The notes: generated by a model from the letters alone, not told the origin. A stretch of 64,000 bases of DNA from Cytobacillus sp. IB215665 (GCF_033963835.1 NZ_JAXBME010000009.1:1-64000), one strand, 5' to 3'; positions 41,138 to 51,361 are shown, counted from the first letter of the stretch. Made by a program: numbers and translations.

Positions 41138-41514
41138 TTATTCTCCTCCTTGTAAAGCATCGTTACGAGTTCTAGTAGTACACTTAATTCAATTCCCATT
41201 ACTTTGCTTTCATCAACGACGACTTCAAGCTTGTTTTCAATCAATTGTAATTGTTGATCACGTAATACACTTACATTTTGACCAGAAACAAATGATCCTT
41301 TCCCAACTTGAGACGTAATAAACCCTTCCTTTTCCAGCTCTTCATACGCCCTTTTCGTCGTAATAATACTAATTTGCAAATCCTTTGCAAGCTTCCTCAT
41401 TGATGGGAGTGGGTCACCTTCCTTTAAATCCCCTCGTAAAATTTGCTGTTTAATTTGATTAGTTATTTGCTCATAGATTGGTTCATCTGCTGAGCTAGAA
41501 ATAATAATATCCAT
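41134..41514 (-). CDS. GntR-family regulator, YtrA subfamily
   Basis: This 126-residue short GntR regulator consists of a winged helix (EGDPLPSMRKLAKDLQISIITTKRAYEELEKEG, with FITSQVGKGSFV as the wing) and a short C-terminal helical dimerisation tail. That arrangement defines the YtrA subfamily, which usually represses ABC transporter genes in the same operon. The ATG at 41514 has GGGTG correctly spaced; an ATG 9 bp upstream is also in frame. It is first in the operon, and a very long palindrome stands right before it. Confidence 0.9.
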   Translation of the reverse strand: MDIIISSSADEPIYEQITNQIKQQILRGDLKEGDPLPSMRKLAKDLQISIITTKRAYEELEKEGFITSQVGKGSFVSGQNVSVLRDQQLQLIENKLEVVVDESKVMGIELSVLLELVTMLYKEENK

Positions 41515-41525
41515 CGGCATCACCC

Positions 41526-41568
41526 ATTGTGTATATTGTATATACTATCTATATACAATATACACAAT
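41526..41568. promoter_or_regulatory. Operator-like inverted repeat with perfect 19-bp arms
   Basis: Two 19-bp perfect arms (41526-41544 and 41550-41568), each ATTGTGTATATTGTATATA in one sense, are separated by CTATC. The arms contain TGTATATA-type half sites resembling sites reported for short GntR regulators. Lies 12 bp before the regulator start, so it covers the promoter. The rest of 41569-41836 shows nothing else recognisable. Confidence 0.75.
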
Positions 41569-41836
41569 ATTATTTAAGAAGTCAATATATGTATTTGTTT
41601 GAAATTCATGTGTCTAATTCCTATTTCATACTAAAGTGGCAGCTTACTTAAGTCTTTTCCCCGACGATACTGCTTACTTTTTCCATTAAAATTTTTTATA
41701 TGAGCCTATTAATCATCGTACATGTAACGAAGGAAGTTTGCCCCTTTGCTATTCTTACTAACTTAATGAACAACCAATTGTTACCTATATCAAGGGATGT
41801 GCCTATCCTTTAAACATGAAAAACGGTGGAAAAACT

Positions 41837-43275
41837 ATGGATCAACAATCTAAAGGAAGCTATAAACAACTCATACAACAAAACCGTAACTTTAAAAATC
41901 TTTTACTTGGACAAAGTGCGAGTGTATTAGGCGATTGGTTTAATATGATTGCACTGCTCGGACTCGTATATGGAATTACTCAATCCCCACTTTATGTTTC
42001 GCTAACATTTTTAAGTAAAGGCATACCACAATTACTAATTAGTCCATTTGCAGGCGTTCTCGTTGATAAGATTGATAGAAAAAAAATCATGGTGACAGCA
42101 GATATATTAAGAGCGCTGCTCATATTAGGTTTATTATTTACTGAACAGTTTATTTGGATTGTGTTTATCGTAAACTTCTTCACTGCGGTTACTAGTGTGT
42201 TTTTTAGTTCTGCACGACAAGGAGTCATCAAAGATGTAGTAGGTGAGGAGGACCTTTACTTGGCTAATTCTTTATCTAGCACGGTTGGTGGAATTATTTC
42301 TATCATAGGTGCCTCTTTAGGTGGTTTAGTGTCTGGAATGTTCAGTAGCCATATAGCCTTTTTCATCAATAGTGCTTCTTTTCTCATTTCTGCTTATTTT
42401 ATTCAAGCAACAACTATTCCGAAACATTATGTTAAGGAGAAAGAACTAAATTTTATAGAAGATTTAAAAGATGGCTATCGATTTATCTATCAGACGCCAA
42501 TTATATTAGGTGTTATACTTGTAGGTATTTCGTGGGGACTTATTGGCGGTGTTTATCAAATATTATTAACAGTTTATGGGGAGACTGTCTATCATGCGGG
42601 CGATATGGGAATAGGTATCTTATATGCTACACAAGGGATAGGGACGATTATTGGCGGATGGATCGTGAGTAGATTTGTTGGCAATCGTAAAGAAAAAATG
42701 GTTTTTTACTTTGGAATAGCATATTTATTTCAAGGGATATTTTTCACCTTGTTTGCAAGCTCTTCAGTTTTTATCATAGGTATTACCTTTTTACTATTTA
42801 TGAGAATTGCTGGAGGCGTAATCATTCCATTAGATACAACACTCATACAAATGAATACTCCTAATGATAAAATCGGCTTTACTATTTATGAGAATTGCTG
42901 GAGGCGTAATCATTCCATTAGATACAACACTCATACAAATGAATACTCCTAATGATAAAATCGGCTTTACTATTTATGAGAATTGCTGGAGGCGTAATCA
43001 TTCCATTAGATACAACACTCATACAAATGAATACTCCTAATGATAAAATCGGCAAAGTATTTTCTCTTCATTACTCGTTATTTGGAGCATTAATACAATT
43101 TTCCATGTTTTTTGCGGGTATTTTACTAGAATTTATTCCCACAAATATCATTGGTACGAGCTTTGGACTTATTTGTATCGTTGTAAGCATCATTTGGCTC
43201 CTTATGTTCAAACGCCTTACAAAAAGTGTTAGCAATTCGACATCGTTAATAGCTATTAAGCACTTAAATGAGTGA
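41837..43275 (+). pseudogene. MFS efflux transporter disrupted by an 88-bp tandem triplication
   Basis: The 5' part (to 42952) encodes an MFS transporter with LLGQSASVLGDWFNMIALLGLVYG at the start and the loop VDKIDRKKIMVTADILRA. Inside the sequence an 88-bp unit occurs three times in tandem (42790-43053), which shifts the frame by two bases and stops translation at 42950-42952. The second part (42952-43275) continues in the right frame after the third unit. Removing two units would restore one 420-residue protein from the preferred start 41837 (GGTGG, 7 bases spacing). The stop and a following ATG overlap as TAATG, so the C-terminal part might be reinitiated. Four units would also restore the frame. 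Confidence 0.85.
42790..43053 (+). repeat. Three identical 88-bp tandem units in the MFS gene
   Basis: Units at 42790-42877, 42878-42965 and 42966-43053 appear identical, each starting TTTACTATTTATGAG and ending AAAATCGGC. The unit length is not a multiple of three. No short homology is obvious at the junctions beyond the repeat itself. Confidence 0.97.
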
Positions 43276-43360
43276 TAAAAAAGATCATATATAAATGGTT
43301 ACCATACGGACTAATAATAACTTTTTTAGTATACACTTTAACTTAAACCTCAAAAAACTA

Positions 43361-43380
43361 GGTGGAGAATTTTCTCCACC
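43361..43380 (+). terminator. CAGGTGG-type hairpin after the MFS gene
   Basis: GGTGGAGA and TCTCCACC form a perfect 8-bp stem with a 4-nt loop. There is no T run. Lies 86 bp after the MFS stop, between convergent genes, and resembles hairpins at 27758 and 54058. Confidence 0.5.
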
Positions 43381-43472
43381 TAATTTAAAGAATTGATGCT
43401 ACAACTGTTTAATAAGATATGTAATAATCAATAAACTTTAGTGATTGGCTCATTTTCTGTACAGGCCGTAGC

Positions 43473-44657
43473 CTACAAAAAGCATTGCCCCTCACCTCGA
43501 TAGGTTGCATATTCTCCCACGATTTCACCTTGTGAAACACCATACAAACATGAAAATCTCTCACATAGTTCACCACTTTTGGCATGGCGGAAAAATATCG
43601 GATCACCTAAGGATAAAGATTCTGAGCCCTCATAGAAAACTGGCGTTTGAACTTCTCCCGCCCCTTCCAAGGTATGCAAGCGAGCACCAAATGGCAAATA
43701 AGGCTTAGGTATTTTATCATCTCCAACTGCACCTGAAGCTATATACCCACCACCAAGACATGTATAATACCGATCTTTTGGTGTTCTAACAATCTCTAAC
43801 GCATATCCTGCAGCAGGTTTATATTGGAAATCTTGATAATAATCAAACAAGCTCGGCGAAAAAAATCCGGAACCTACTGTTACTTCTGTAACAACGTGCT
43901 CTTTACAAGTTGATGACAGGCTCCCTGTACCTCCTCCGTTAACGAACCTCAATGAAAAACCAAGAGCTTCAACGCTTTTAACAACCTCTGTTCTTCTTTC
44001 ACTAATCGCTTGAATCGAATGACTTTTTAGCTTTCTTACGATAAAGTTTTTTGCTGATTTTCCTGCTACAGCATCACCTACACCAGCAATCTGCGCTTCG
44101 TAGCCCATGATGCCGTCTAGTTTAACAAATTGGCACTGTTTTATTACGTGTGCAATGTCATCAACATGTTTAGCAGATTGCAAAGGTGAGCGATATACGC
44201 CGAATCGAAAGCGTGGAAAATCCACGGACATATCTACATCAATACAAATGGGGATCACCACGTTATCATTTGCACCAATTTGATCAATTAGCTTAACATG
44301 TTCTACAGAATCAACCATTAACGTGATTAAAGAGCCTTGCTTAATCTGTTTTGCAATTGCTGTTAAATATGTCTCATCTACAACAGGGTAAGCAATTAAC
44401 ACATCATTAAAACCATGATTAGCTAAGAAAATTGCCTCATTAGCAGTAAAGCACATTATGCCTTGAAACTGTTCATTATTTTCAAGAATTCGTTTCATTA
44501 TCGGTACACTTCTTATTGATTTACTGCCTAAGCGTATTTTTTTTTCGTTACTGGCCTTTAAAATTTGTGTGATATTATCATCAAGTAAATCCAAATCAAT
44601 ATAAGCAAATGGTTTTTGTATATGTTGTAAAGTGTCCTTATAATATTGATAATTCAT
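43473..44657 (-). CDS. PLP-dependent amino-acid deaminase/aldolase, alanine-racemase-like fold
   Basis: This 394-residue protein has an alanine racemase-type PLP barrel with the presumed Schiff-base lysine near residue 45-46 (RLGSKSIRSVP), then YEAQIAGVGD near 190 and a D-threonine-aldolase-like C-terminal barrel (LGGGYIASG, PFGARLHTLEGAGEVQTPV). Relatives are annotated amino acid deaminase/aldolase; the exact substrate, possibly a D-3-hydroxy amino acid, is not visible. It is monocistronic. Confidence 0.85.
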   Translation of the reverse strand: MNYQYYKDTLQHIQKPFAYIDLDLLDDNITQILKASNEKKIRLGSKSIRSVPIMKRILENNEQFQGIMCFTANEAIFLANHGFNDVLIAYPVVDETYLTAIAKQIKQGSLITLMVDSVEHVKLIDQIGANDNVVIPICIDVDMSVDFPRFRFGVYRSPLQSAKHVDDIAHVIKQCQFVKLDGIMGYEAQIAGVGDAVAGKSAKNFIVRKLKSHSIQAISERRTEVVKSVEALGFSLRFVNGGGTGSLSSTCKEHVVTEVTVGSGFFSPSLFDYYQDFQYKPAAGYALEIVRTPKDRYYTCLGGGYIASGAVGDDKIPKPYLPFGARLHTLEGAGEVQTPVFYEGSESLSLGDPIFFRHAKSGELCERFSCLYGVSQGEIVGEYATYRGEGQCFL

Positions 44658-44816
44658 GTAAACCGCCTACTTCCTTATCAAATTAACCCTACTATATCCC
44701 ACTATTTTAACAGAAATTTCTGATAACAATCTACCTATTATCATATTCATAATTTTACTCTTTCAGTAAAAAATATAGAGGATCAACGTACTAACAATAT
44801 AAAGGAGGTTGAAACA

Positions 44817-45713
44817 ATGTGTTCAAAAATGTATTTGATTCGTATCGGGTTCATTAGTGCATTATGCTTCACAGTTATTACAGGCTGCGGCACACCTAAT
44901 ACTAATGAAGAGACCGGTGAAAATGCAGCTGGAGAAGAAACAACTCAAGAACAAAATGAAACAAATGAAGAAGCACCGCAAGCTTCAACGGTCAATATCC
45001 CTGCTGAAAATATTATGTCTACTCTATGGCATCAAACGTCTGGAGAACGAAATGCTTTATATTATCAAGGATATAATATTGGCAAAATGATGCTTGATCA
45101 AAATTTGACAGAGAATATTGAAAAGAAGAGAGCAATCGTTTTAGACCTTGATGAAACTGTTCTAGACAATGACCCGTACCAAGCTTATGCAGCTGTAAAT
45201 GGCGTTGAATATCCTGAAGGATGGGACGATTGGATTAACTCGGCTAGTGCAGAGCTATTACCTGGTGCACTTGAATTTCTACAATATGCTGACGAAAAAG
45301 GTGTTGATATTTACTACATTTCAAACCGTAAAGAAGAACAAAAAGAAGCTACGATTAAAAATATGGAGTTACATGGAATTCCTCAAAGTACTGAAGACCG
45401 TATTTTGTTGAAAACAGAAGAATCCAGTAAAAAAGCAAGAAGGGATCAAGTTCTGGCGGATCATGAAATCATTCTTCTCTTCGGAGATAATTTAGCAGAT
45501 TTTGCTGACGTTTTTGATAAAAAGACTGTTCCAGAGCGTAACTCGTCGGTAGATGATTTAAAGGCTGATTTTGGTTCTAAATTCATAGTATTTCCTAATC
45601 CAATGTATGGCGATTGGGAAGGAGCTGTTTATGATTTCAACTGGGATTTAACGCCTGAGGAGAAAGATGAAAAAAGGAAAAAGGCTATGAAACCATTCGA
45701 ACGAGCAAGTTAA
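44817..45713 (+). CDS. Acid phosphatase lipoprotein, e(P4) 5'-nucleotidase family
   Basis: This surface phosphatase has a signal peptide with lipobox ITGC (acylated Cys24), a Glu/Asn-rich linker (28-60) and a HAD-type core with the catalytic DLDET (D110, D112), IYYISNR near 148 and FGDNLADF near 221. It belongs to the class C acid phosphatase / lipoprotein e(P4) family that dephosphorylates nucleotides and NMN outside the cell. GGAGG lies correctly upstream. Confidence 0.92.
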   Translation: MCSKMYLIRIGFISALCFTVITGCGTPNTNEETGENAAGEETTQEQNETNEEAPQASTVNIPAENIMSTLWHQTSGERNALYYQGYNIGKMMLDQNLTENIEKKRAIVLDLDETVLDNDPYQAYAAVNGVEYPEGWDDWINSASAELLPGALEFLQYADEKGVDIYYISNRKEEQKEATIKNMELHGIPQSTEDRILLKTEESSKKARRDQVLADHEIILLFGDNLADFADVFDKKTVPERNSSVDDLKADFGSKFIVFPNPMYGDWEGAVYDFNWDLTPEEKDEKRKKAMKPFERAS

Positions 45714-45749
45714 TAGTTAATGTAACAAACATACTCAAGGAGGAGAAAT

Positions 45750-46376
45750 ATGACTACAACCAATGTTGATTTATCAACTGTAATTAATGACAGACACTCT
45801 ATCCGGATTTATGACCCTTCAGTAAAAATTGATAAAAATGAGCTTAACGACATGATTCAGGAAGCAGCAAAAGCTCCTTCCGCATGGAATCTTCAGCATT
45901 GGAAATTTTTAGTTATTGATGATCCAGACATACAAAACACCTTATTGCCGATTGCCTTCAATCAGCAACAAGTCGTTGATGCGTCAGCAGTCATTGCCAT
46001 TTTGGGTGACCTTGAAGCAAATAAAAATGCTGAACGAGTTTACAGTGAAGCAGTTGCAGCTGGATTTATGACAGAAGAAGCAAAGTCCACATTAATTGGA
46101 CAAATAAATGGAGCATACCAATCTCCAGAAGCGGCTCTTCATTCTGCCATACTTAACCCTTCACTTGCTGCTATGCAACTCATGCTCATAGCAAAAGCAC
46201 GAGGTTATGACACTTGCTCTATGGCGGGCTACGATAGCGCACAGTTCATCAAAACATTTAACATTCCTTCACGGTACGTACCAGTCATGTTACTAACGAT
46301 AGGAAAAAAAGCGAAAGATGCCCATGCAACAAATCGTTTTCCTGTAGAAGATATAACTCTTTATAACAAGTTTTAA
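45750..46376 (+). CDS. Nitroreductase family protein
   Basis: This 208-residue FMN-dependent nitroreductase-like protein has the RHSIRIYDPSVKI start and EAAKAPSAWNLQHWKFLVI near residue 38 that forms the FMN pocket, plus AGYDSAQFIKTFNIPSRYVPVMLLTIGKKA. It resembles B. subtilis YodC/YdgI-type enzymes; physiological acceptor unknown. A GGAGGAG precedes the start. It follows the acid phosphatase by 36 bp, so the two could share a transcript. Confidence 0.92.
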   Translation: MTTTNVDLSTVINDRHSIRIYDPSVKIDKNELNDMIQEAAKAPSAWNLQHWKFLVIDDPDIQNTLLPIAFNQQQVVDASAVIAILGDLEANKNAERVYSEAVAAGFMTEEAKSTLIGQINGAYQSPEAALHSAILNPSLAAMQLMLIAKARGYDTCSMAGYDSAQFIKTFNIPSRYVPVMLLTIGKKAKDAHATNRFPVEDITLYNKF

Positions 46377-46383
46377 CTAAGTG

Positions 46384-46411
46384 AGGAGCACCTGTAAAGG
46401 ATGCTCCTTCT
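46384..46411 (+). terminator. Weak terminator after the nitroreductase gene
   Basis: AGGAGCA and TGCTCCT pair over 7 bp around an 11-nt loop; the T run is short. Confidence 0.5.
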
Positions 46412-46459
46412 AATTATCATGATATAATACTCCTTATTACATAAAGGAGATCTCAATTA

Positions 46460-47431
46460 ATGATTATTCATGATAGAATTTATGGAAACTTCGAAATTGA
46501 AGGTGTATTAAAAGAGCTCATTCTATCTCCTCCTGTTCAAAGACTTAAGAAGGTTCATCAAGGTGGAGCATGTTATTTAATGAATGAGAAATGGAACATA
46601 ACCCGCTACGATCATTCTATTGGTGTGATGTTGCTAATAAGAAGACTTGGTGGCTGTCTCGAAGAACAAATTGCCGGACTATTACACGATGTATCACACA
46701 CAGCTTTTTCTCATGTTGTCGATTACGTATTCGAAAATGCGAATGAAGATTTTCATGAGCAAATATTTGACAAGATTATTGAGCAGTCTGATATCCCTAC
46801 CATCCTCTCAAACTATGGGCATTACTATAAAGAGATACTCTTCCCCATGGAACAATGGTCAATTTTAGAACAGCCTTTACCAGATCTATGTGCCGATAGA
46901 ATTGATTATACACTTCGAGATATGCATAGTTATTTTGATATTTCAAAGGATGAAATAAACAAATTTTTGAATTCACTAATTGTAAAAGAAGAGAAAATCT
47001 GTGTAAAATCACTTCAAAGTGCCGAATGGTTTACTGAAACATACTATAAAGAGGTCATTGATTTTTTCATGAGTCCAGAAAATGTTTATAGCAACAACCT
47101 TTTAAGCAAAGCTATAAAAATCTCCTTACAACATAAATTAATAACACCAGATGATTTGTTAGACAATGATTACACCCTATTGAGTAAACTAACCAACAGT
47201 AATAATGCTGAAGTACTGGCAATCTTGCAACAAATCAATAGCAATGTGAAGCTAGAGCTAAATGATACCAGTTACGATATTCATGGAAAACATAAAGCAA
47301 GACTCATTGATCCAGCAGTTGTTATAAACGATTCTATTAACAAAGCATCGGAACTCTCCACATGGGTAGCACAGCTTAATGACCACGCAGCTCGCAAGTT
47401 TCGTGAAGGCGTGTTTATAAAAATCGTATAG
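46460..47431 (+). CDS. HD-domain phosphohydrolase
   Basis: This 323-residue protein has an HD metal-binding core: RYDHSIGVMLLI near residue 52 (first His), then AGLLHDVSHTAFSHVVD near 75 (HD and following His) and DLCADRIDYTLRD near 142. It resembles the SAMHD1/dNTP triphosphohydrolase group but is shorter and lacks the allosteric part. It may cleave a nucleotide phosphate. AAAGGAG precedes the ATG. Confidence 0.88.
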   Translation: MIIHDRIYGNFEIEGVLKELILSPPVQRLKKVHQGGACYLMNEKWNITRYDHSIGVMLLIRRLGGCLEEQIAGLLHDVSHTAFSHVVDYVFENANEDFHEQIFDKIIEQSDIPTILSNYGHYYKEILFPMEQWSILEQPLPDLCADRIDYTLRDMHSYFDISKDEINKFLNSLIVKEEKICVKSLQSAEWFTETYYKEVIDFFMSPENVYSNNLLSKAIKISLQHKLITPDDLLDNDYTLLSKLTNSNNAEVLAILQQINSNVKLELNDTSYDIHGKHKARLIDPAVVINDSINKASELSTWVAQLNDHAARKFREGVFIKIV

Positions 47432-47496
47432 CATCATTGTAAACAAAAGAAGAATGGGTGTTGACTAGTATCACTAAACGGTGAATTACATAGTAG

Positions 47497-47546
47497 TTCA
47501 ACAAATGAACTTACCAATAACTGTAAGTCCATTTGTTGAATTTTGT
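47497..47546 (+). terminator. Terminator of the HD-domain gene
   Basis: TTCAACAAATG..CTTAC and GTAAG..CATTTGTTGAA form an 18-bp stem with one mismatch, followed by a T-rich tail. Confidence 0.8.
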
Positions 47547-47649
47547 TGAAAGATAAACATGCAAATTTGACCCATAAAACTATGAAATTGACCGATAAGA
47601 GCAAAACCATTATGCCCGAAAAAAGCGTTCATAAGATTTATATAGAAGA

Positions 47650-49128
47650 TTACGATGCATCATTTGTTTGATCTTCTGAAACAGACTCTTCAGTTTCTTC
47701 TTCCTTCACTTCTGGATCCTCTTTTACACTCTCCTCCACTTCTTGCTCTTCATCAATTACCGGCTCGTTATACCGCAAAACGACCATGACCTTTCGTTTG
47801 AGCTTACTTTCTAAGACACTTTCAATCGTTTTCTTAAATTGATCATCTAATATGGAACCCCCGTCAATAGTAAGTTCAACTAAATAAGCCCCTGTCCCAC
47901 GCTGATACTGAAACATAAAATCTTCAAGTGCGGTATCTTCGAATAATAGCAGTTTTTCTGATACTACTTGTTCGATAACTTCTTCAGGTGTACCTGTTTC
48001 GATGACTTCAACAATTTTTTCTTCAGGTTCCGGGAATAACGACTGAAAAGCATTAGTGGAACTCTCGTTACTTACTTTTTGAACGAGTGTCACATCTGCT
48101 TCCAACTTTACAGGTGAAGCTAACTTATATTCCAAACTATTCTCAAGCTTGCGAATATCCTCTGGATAGATGACTCTCTCAGTATTTAGTTCTGTATTAA
48201 TTGTATATTCATTTTCCTCTTTGCTAAATTCAACGGACACAATTTTTGATTCAGGTGAGAGAACAGTTAACCCTTCTTCAAGTGCGTTCCTAATTGTTTT
48301 CTCTGTCCTATCCGCCTCTATAGAATTCGCCATAAATATGATCAATGGAATACAAATTAAAACGAGCAATGTAAATGGATAAATGATATTGTTCGTTACT
48401 AGTTTACTAAACAATGTTTTGCGTTCTTCGTTAACGGATATGTTTAAATAATTTGATAGCGTCGGATTGGTAAATCCAGCAATTTTAAAAATAATAATCC
48501 CTATCACGATAATTGCTACCATATTTGCAAGAAATAATAGTAATGCACCTGCAGCGTATTGAAATTCTTGCTTGGCAATCGTAATTCCAACTACACATAA
48601 TGGGGGCATTAGCGCGGTAGCTATCGCCACCCCAGGTAATGTAGCACCTGATCTATAACATATCGCATATGTCCCTGCGGCCCCGGAAGCTAAAGCAATA
48701 ATTAAATCAATTAATGTAGGCTCTGTTCTAGCAAGAATTTCTGGTGTTAAATCTGAAACTGGTAGTAGTAAAGTTAATAGTGCTGACAAGATGATAGCAA
48801 TTGACGCCCCGATAAACTCTGCTTTCATCGTCACCCGCAATAGTTTGTTATTCCCGTTAATCAATGCAAGTGCACTACCTAGAATCGGGTTCATCAGTGG
48901 CGCTATTAACATGGCACCTATAATTACCGCGGTACTATTTGATAATAAACCGTATGTTGCTACTGAACATGACAAAACAACCATGACGTAATAATACGTA
49001 TCTGGTCTAGCTTCTTTCCTTATACTTTTAATAATCCGATTTCTATCATTTACAGATAGTATACGTTTAAGCTTCTTTACCTCATTTACGTGCCCAAATT
49101 CATCGGCATCGCTGATTCTTTCTTCCAT
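47650..49128 (-). CDS. DUF389 (TIGR00341) membrane protein
   Basis: This 492-residue protein has an N-terminal segment with six hydrophobic helices (residues 45-260; ATYGLLSNSTAVIIGAMLIAPLMNPILGSALALI is the DUF389 core) and then a long, acidic, soluble C-terminal part (from 265) ending in a run of Glu/Asp/Ser. Function of DUF389 proteins is unknown. A short spacer and start at 49128 put it divergent from the ABC transporter genes. No signal for regulation seen. Confidence 0.88.
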   Translation of the reverse strand: MEERISDADEFGHVNEVKKLKRILSVNDRNRIIKSIRKEARPDTYYYVMVVLSCSVATYGLLSNSTAVIIGAMLIAPLMNPILGSALALINGNNKLLRVTMKAEFIGASIAIILSALLTLLLPVSDLTPEILARTEPTLIDLIIALASGAAGTYAICYRSGATLPGVAIATALMPPLCVVGITIAKQEFQYAAGALLLFLANMVAIIVIGIIIFKIAGFTNPTLSNYLNISVNEERKTLFSKLVTNNIIYPFTLLVLICIPLIIFMANSIEADRTEKTIRNALEEGLTVLSPESKIVSVEFSKEENEYTINTELNTERVIYPEDIRKLENSLEYKLASPVKLEADVTLVQKVSNESSTNAFQSLFPEPEEKIVEVIETGTPEEVIEQVVSEKLLLFEDTALEDFMFQYQRGTGAYLVELTIDGGSILDDQFKKTIESVLESKLKRKVMVVLRYNEPVIDEEQEVEESVKEDPEVKEEETEESVSEDQTNDAS

Positions 49129-49318
49129 ATTATTTTTTCCTCACTAGTTTTAAATGAATTATACATCTGATCTTAATAGATTAGAAGATTATTGTAAAAA
49201 TAAACTAGTCAACGCATGCTTTTATAGTGTGAAAAACAAAACAATCGTATCCATATTAGGAAAATGCTACAATAATATTTATGGGAGTTTCACTAGTACT
49301 AGCGAGGAGGGCACATAC

Positions 49319-50242
49319 ATGGAACAAGCACCAATTATTGAAGTTCAAAAACTTGTGAAAAGGTATGGGGATTTCACCGCTGTCAACGGCGTGGAGTTCA
49401 ATGTTTATAAAGGTGAAGTATTCGGCTTATTAGGGCCGAATGGTGCAGGTAAAACAACAACGATGGAGATGTTAGTTGGCCTACGTAAACCAGATGATGG
49501 CACTGCAACAATTGCAAGTTTTGATATAAAAAAAGAAATGAAAAAGGTTAAAAATGTTATCGGTGTTCAACTACAATCTACTTCATTATTTGAGTTACTT
49601 AAAGTTGAGGAGATTTTAGAGCTATATGCAAGTTTTTACTCTACTAACGTCTCAATCCCAGCATTAATAGACGAGATGATTTTGACTGAAAAGAAAAATG
49701 ATCGAGTTAAAGCTCTGTCTGGTGGACAAAAGCAACGTCTAGCAATCGCGCTAGCATTAATTCATGATCCGCAAATTTTATTCCTTGATGAGCCCACAAC
49801 AGGATTAGATCCACAAGCAAGAAGAACCTTATGGGACATTATTCTTAAATTAAAAGAAAGAGGTAAATCCATTATGCTGTCTACCCATTATATGGATGAA
49901 GCTCATATCTTATGTGATCGCATTGCTATCATGGATCGAGGTCATTTAATCGCATTAGATACTCCTCCAAACTTAGTAAAGAATCTTCAATCAGATAGTG
50001 CCGTTGAATTTCGACTACAAGGTGGAAATGGCACAGATTTCTCAAACATAGATGGCGTCAAACAAGTTGGTCAACGAGAAAATGTATATGTCCTATATAC
50101 AGACCATTTACAAAACACGTTAACTAGCCTCATCGAAACAGCTTCAAATGAGCATCTTGAATTAATAGACTTACAAACGAGAACCGCCACATTAGAAGAT
50201 GTGTTTATACATATGACAGGAAGGAGTTTGAGAGAGGAATGA
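49319..50242 (+). CDS. ABC transporter ATP-binding protein
   Basis: The 307-residue ATPase has Walker A GPNGAGKTT (near 44), signature LSGGQKQRLAIALALIHDP (near 133) and Walker B LFLDEPTTGLD (near 155). The frame extends upstream to 49154, but GAGGAGG fits the ATG at 49319, the usual start. The stop overlaps the permease start by 4 bp. It is a DrrA/YhaQ-type drug or lipid exporter subunit. Confidence 0.93.
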   Translation: MEQAPIIEVQKLVKRYGDFTAVNGVEFNVYKGEVFGLLGPNGAGKTTTMEMLVGLRKPDDGTATIASFDIKKEMKKVKNVIGVQLQSTSLFELLKVEEILELYASFYSTNVSIPALIDEMILTEKKNDRVKALSGGQKQRLAIALALIHDPQILFLDEPTTGLDPQARRTLWDIILKLKERGKSIMLSTHYMDEAHILCDRIAIMDRGHLIALDTPPNLVKNLQSDSAVEFRLQGGNGTDFSNIDGVKQVGQRENVYVLYTDHLQNTLTSLIETASNEHLELIDLQTRTATLEDVFIHMTGRSLREE

Positions 50243-51339
50243 AAGCGTATTGGCAATTAACTTTAGCTCAACTTCGCATATTTGCACGTAATCGGCAAGT
50301 ATTATTTTGGACATTATTTTTCCCTGTATTTCTCATGCTGATGCTTGGCTCATTCCTCGGATCAGGCAATAGCATCTCTCTTTCATTAGCTATTATAGAT
50401 GAAGAGAAATCGGAGCAGAGTCGCGAATTTATTGCGGTTTTTGAAAACAATGAAACGATTCAATTAGAGCAAGACATCACCGAAGAAGACGCTTTAGATT
50501 TATTAAAAAAAGGTGATTTTCAGCTTGTAGTCATTATTCCTGAAGGTTTTTCTGAAAGTATGACCGAAGTAAATGAAGATGAACCTGTATTTCAGATCCC
50601 AGTATATTATAATGAAACAAATTTTGCAGTTTCTCAAATTGGCTTAACACTTGTTGATAGTGTAGTTGATGGAATTAGTAAGCAAATGGTTGACTATCAT
50701 CCTGTCGTAGTGACAGAATCACAAGGTGTTGAAGCCTTAGATCTACAATATATTGATTTTCTTGTACCAGGAATCGTAGCAATGATGATTATGAGTAACA
50801 ACATGAACGGTGTTGCAGGACAAATTTCAGCGTGGAGAGAGCGAGGCATTTTACGTAGAATGCAAGGCACAACACTTAAGGCTTCTACTTTTATTGCTGC
50901 ACAAATAACTGCAAGGTTATTACTTAATGGCTTACAAGCAATGATTGTTTTGCTCATTGGAAATATCGTTTTTGATGTTCAAGTAAGTGGCTCATGGCTT
51001 AACCTCACCTTATTTGTCATTTTAGGGACGTTAGCATTTATGGCTATTGGCTTTATTATTGCCGGAATTGCCAAAACACCAGAAAGTGCAGCTCCGATTG
51101 CAGGCTTTCTATCATTCCCTATGCTATTTTTAGGAGGCGTATTTTTCCCAATTAACAATATGCCTGACTTTTTACAGCCTGTTGTTAAATTGCTTCCTAT
51201 TTCACATCTGAGCACAGCTTTACGTGAAATTATGAATGTAGGTGCGTCACTTACAACTATGTGGCTAGAAGCGATCATCTTGATCGGTTGGCTAATAGGT
51301 GCATTTATCGTGGCAAGCTTCACGTTTAAGTGGGAATAA
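50239..51339 (+). CDS. ABC-2 type transporter permease
   Basis: This 366-residue permease has an N-terminal transmembrane helix, a large extracytoplasmic domain (about residues 45-170) and five C-terminal hydrophobic segments, an arrangement shared by drug- and lipid-type ABC-2 exporters. Its coupling helix includes AWRERGILRRMQGTTLKAST. It forms a two-gene exporter with the upstream ATPase by a 4-bp overlap. Confidence 0.92.
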   Translation: MKAYWQLTLAQLRIFARNRQVLFWTLFFPVFLMLMLGSFLGSGNSISLSLAIIDEEKSEQSREFIAVFENNETIQLEQDITEEDALDLLKKGDFQLVVIIPEGFSESMTEVNEDEPVFQIPVYYNETNFAVSQIGLTLVDSVVDGISKQMVDYHPVVVTESQGVEALDLQYIDFLVPGIVAMMIMSNNMNGVAGQISAWRERGILRRMQGTTLKASTFIAAQITARLLLNGLQAMIVLLIGNIVFDVQVSGSWLNLTLFVILGTLAFMAIGFIIAGIAKTPESAAPIAGFLSFPMLFLGGVFFPINNMPDFLQPVVKLLPISHLSTALREIMNVGASLTTMWLEAIILIGWLIGAFIVASFTFKWE

Positions 51340-51361
51340 CTTAATAAAAACCACAACAAAG

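Noticed and set aside
49154..49318. Longer N-terminus of the ABC ATPase at 49319
   Set aside because: The extension has no ribosome binding site and is not seen in the family; GAGGAGG fits the ATG at 49319.
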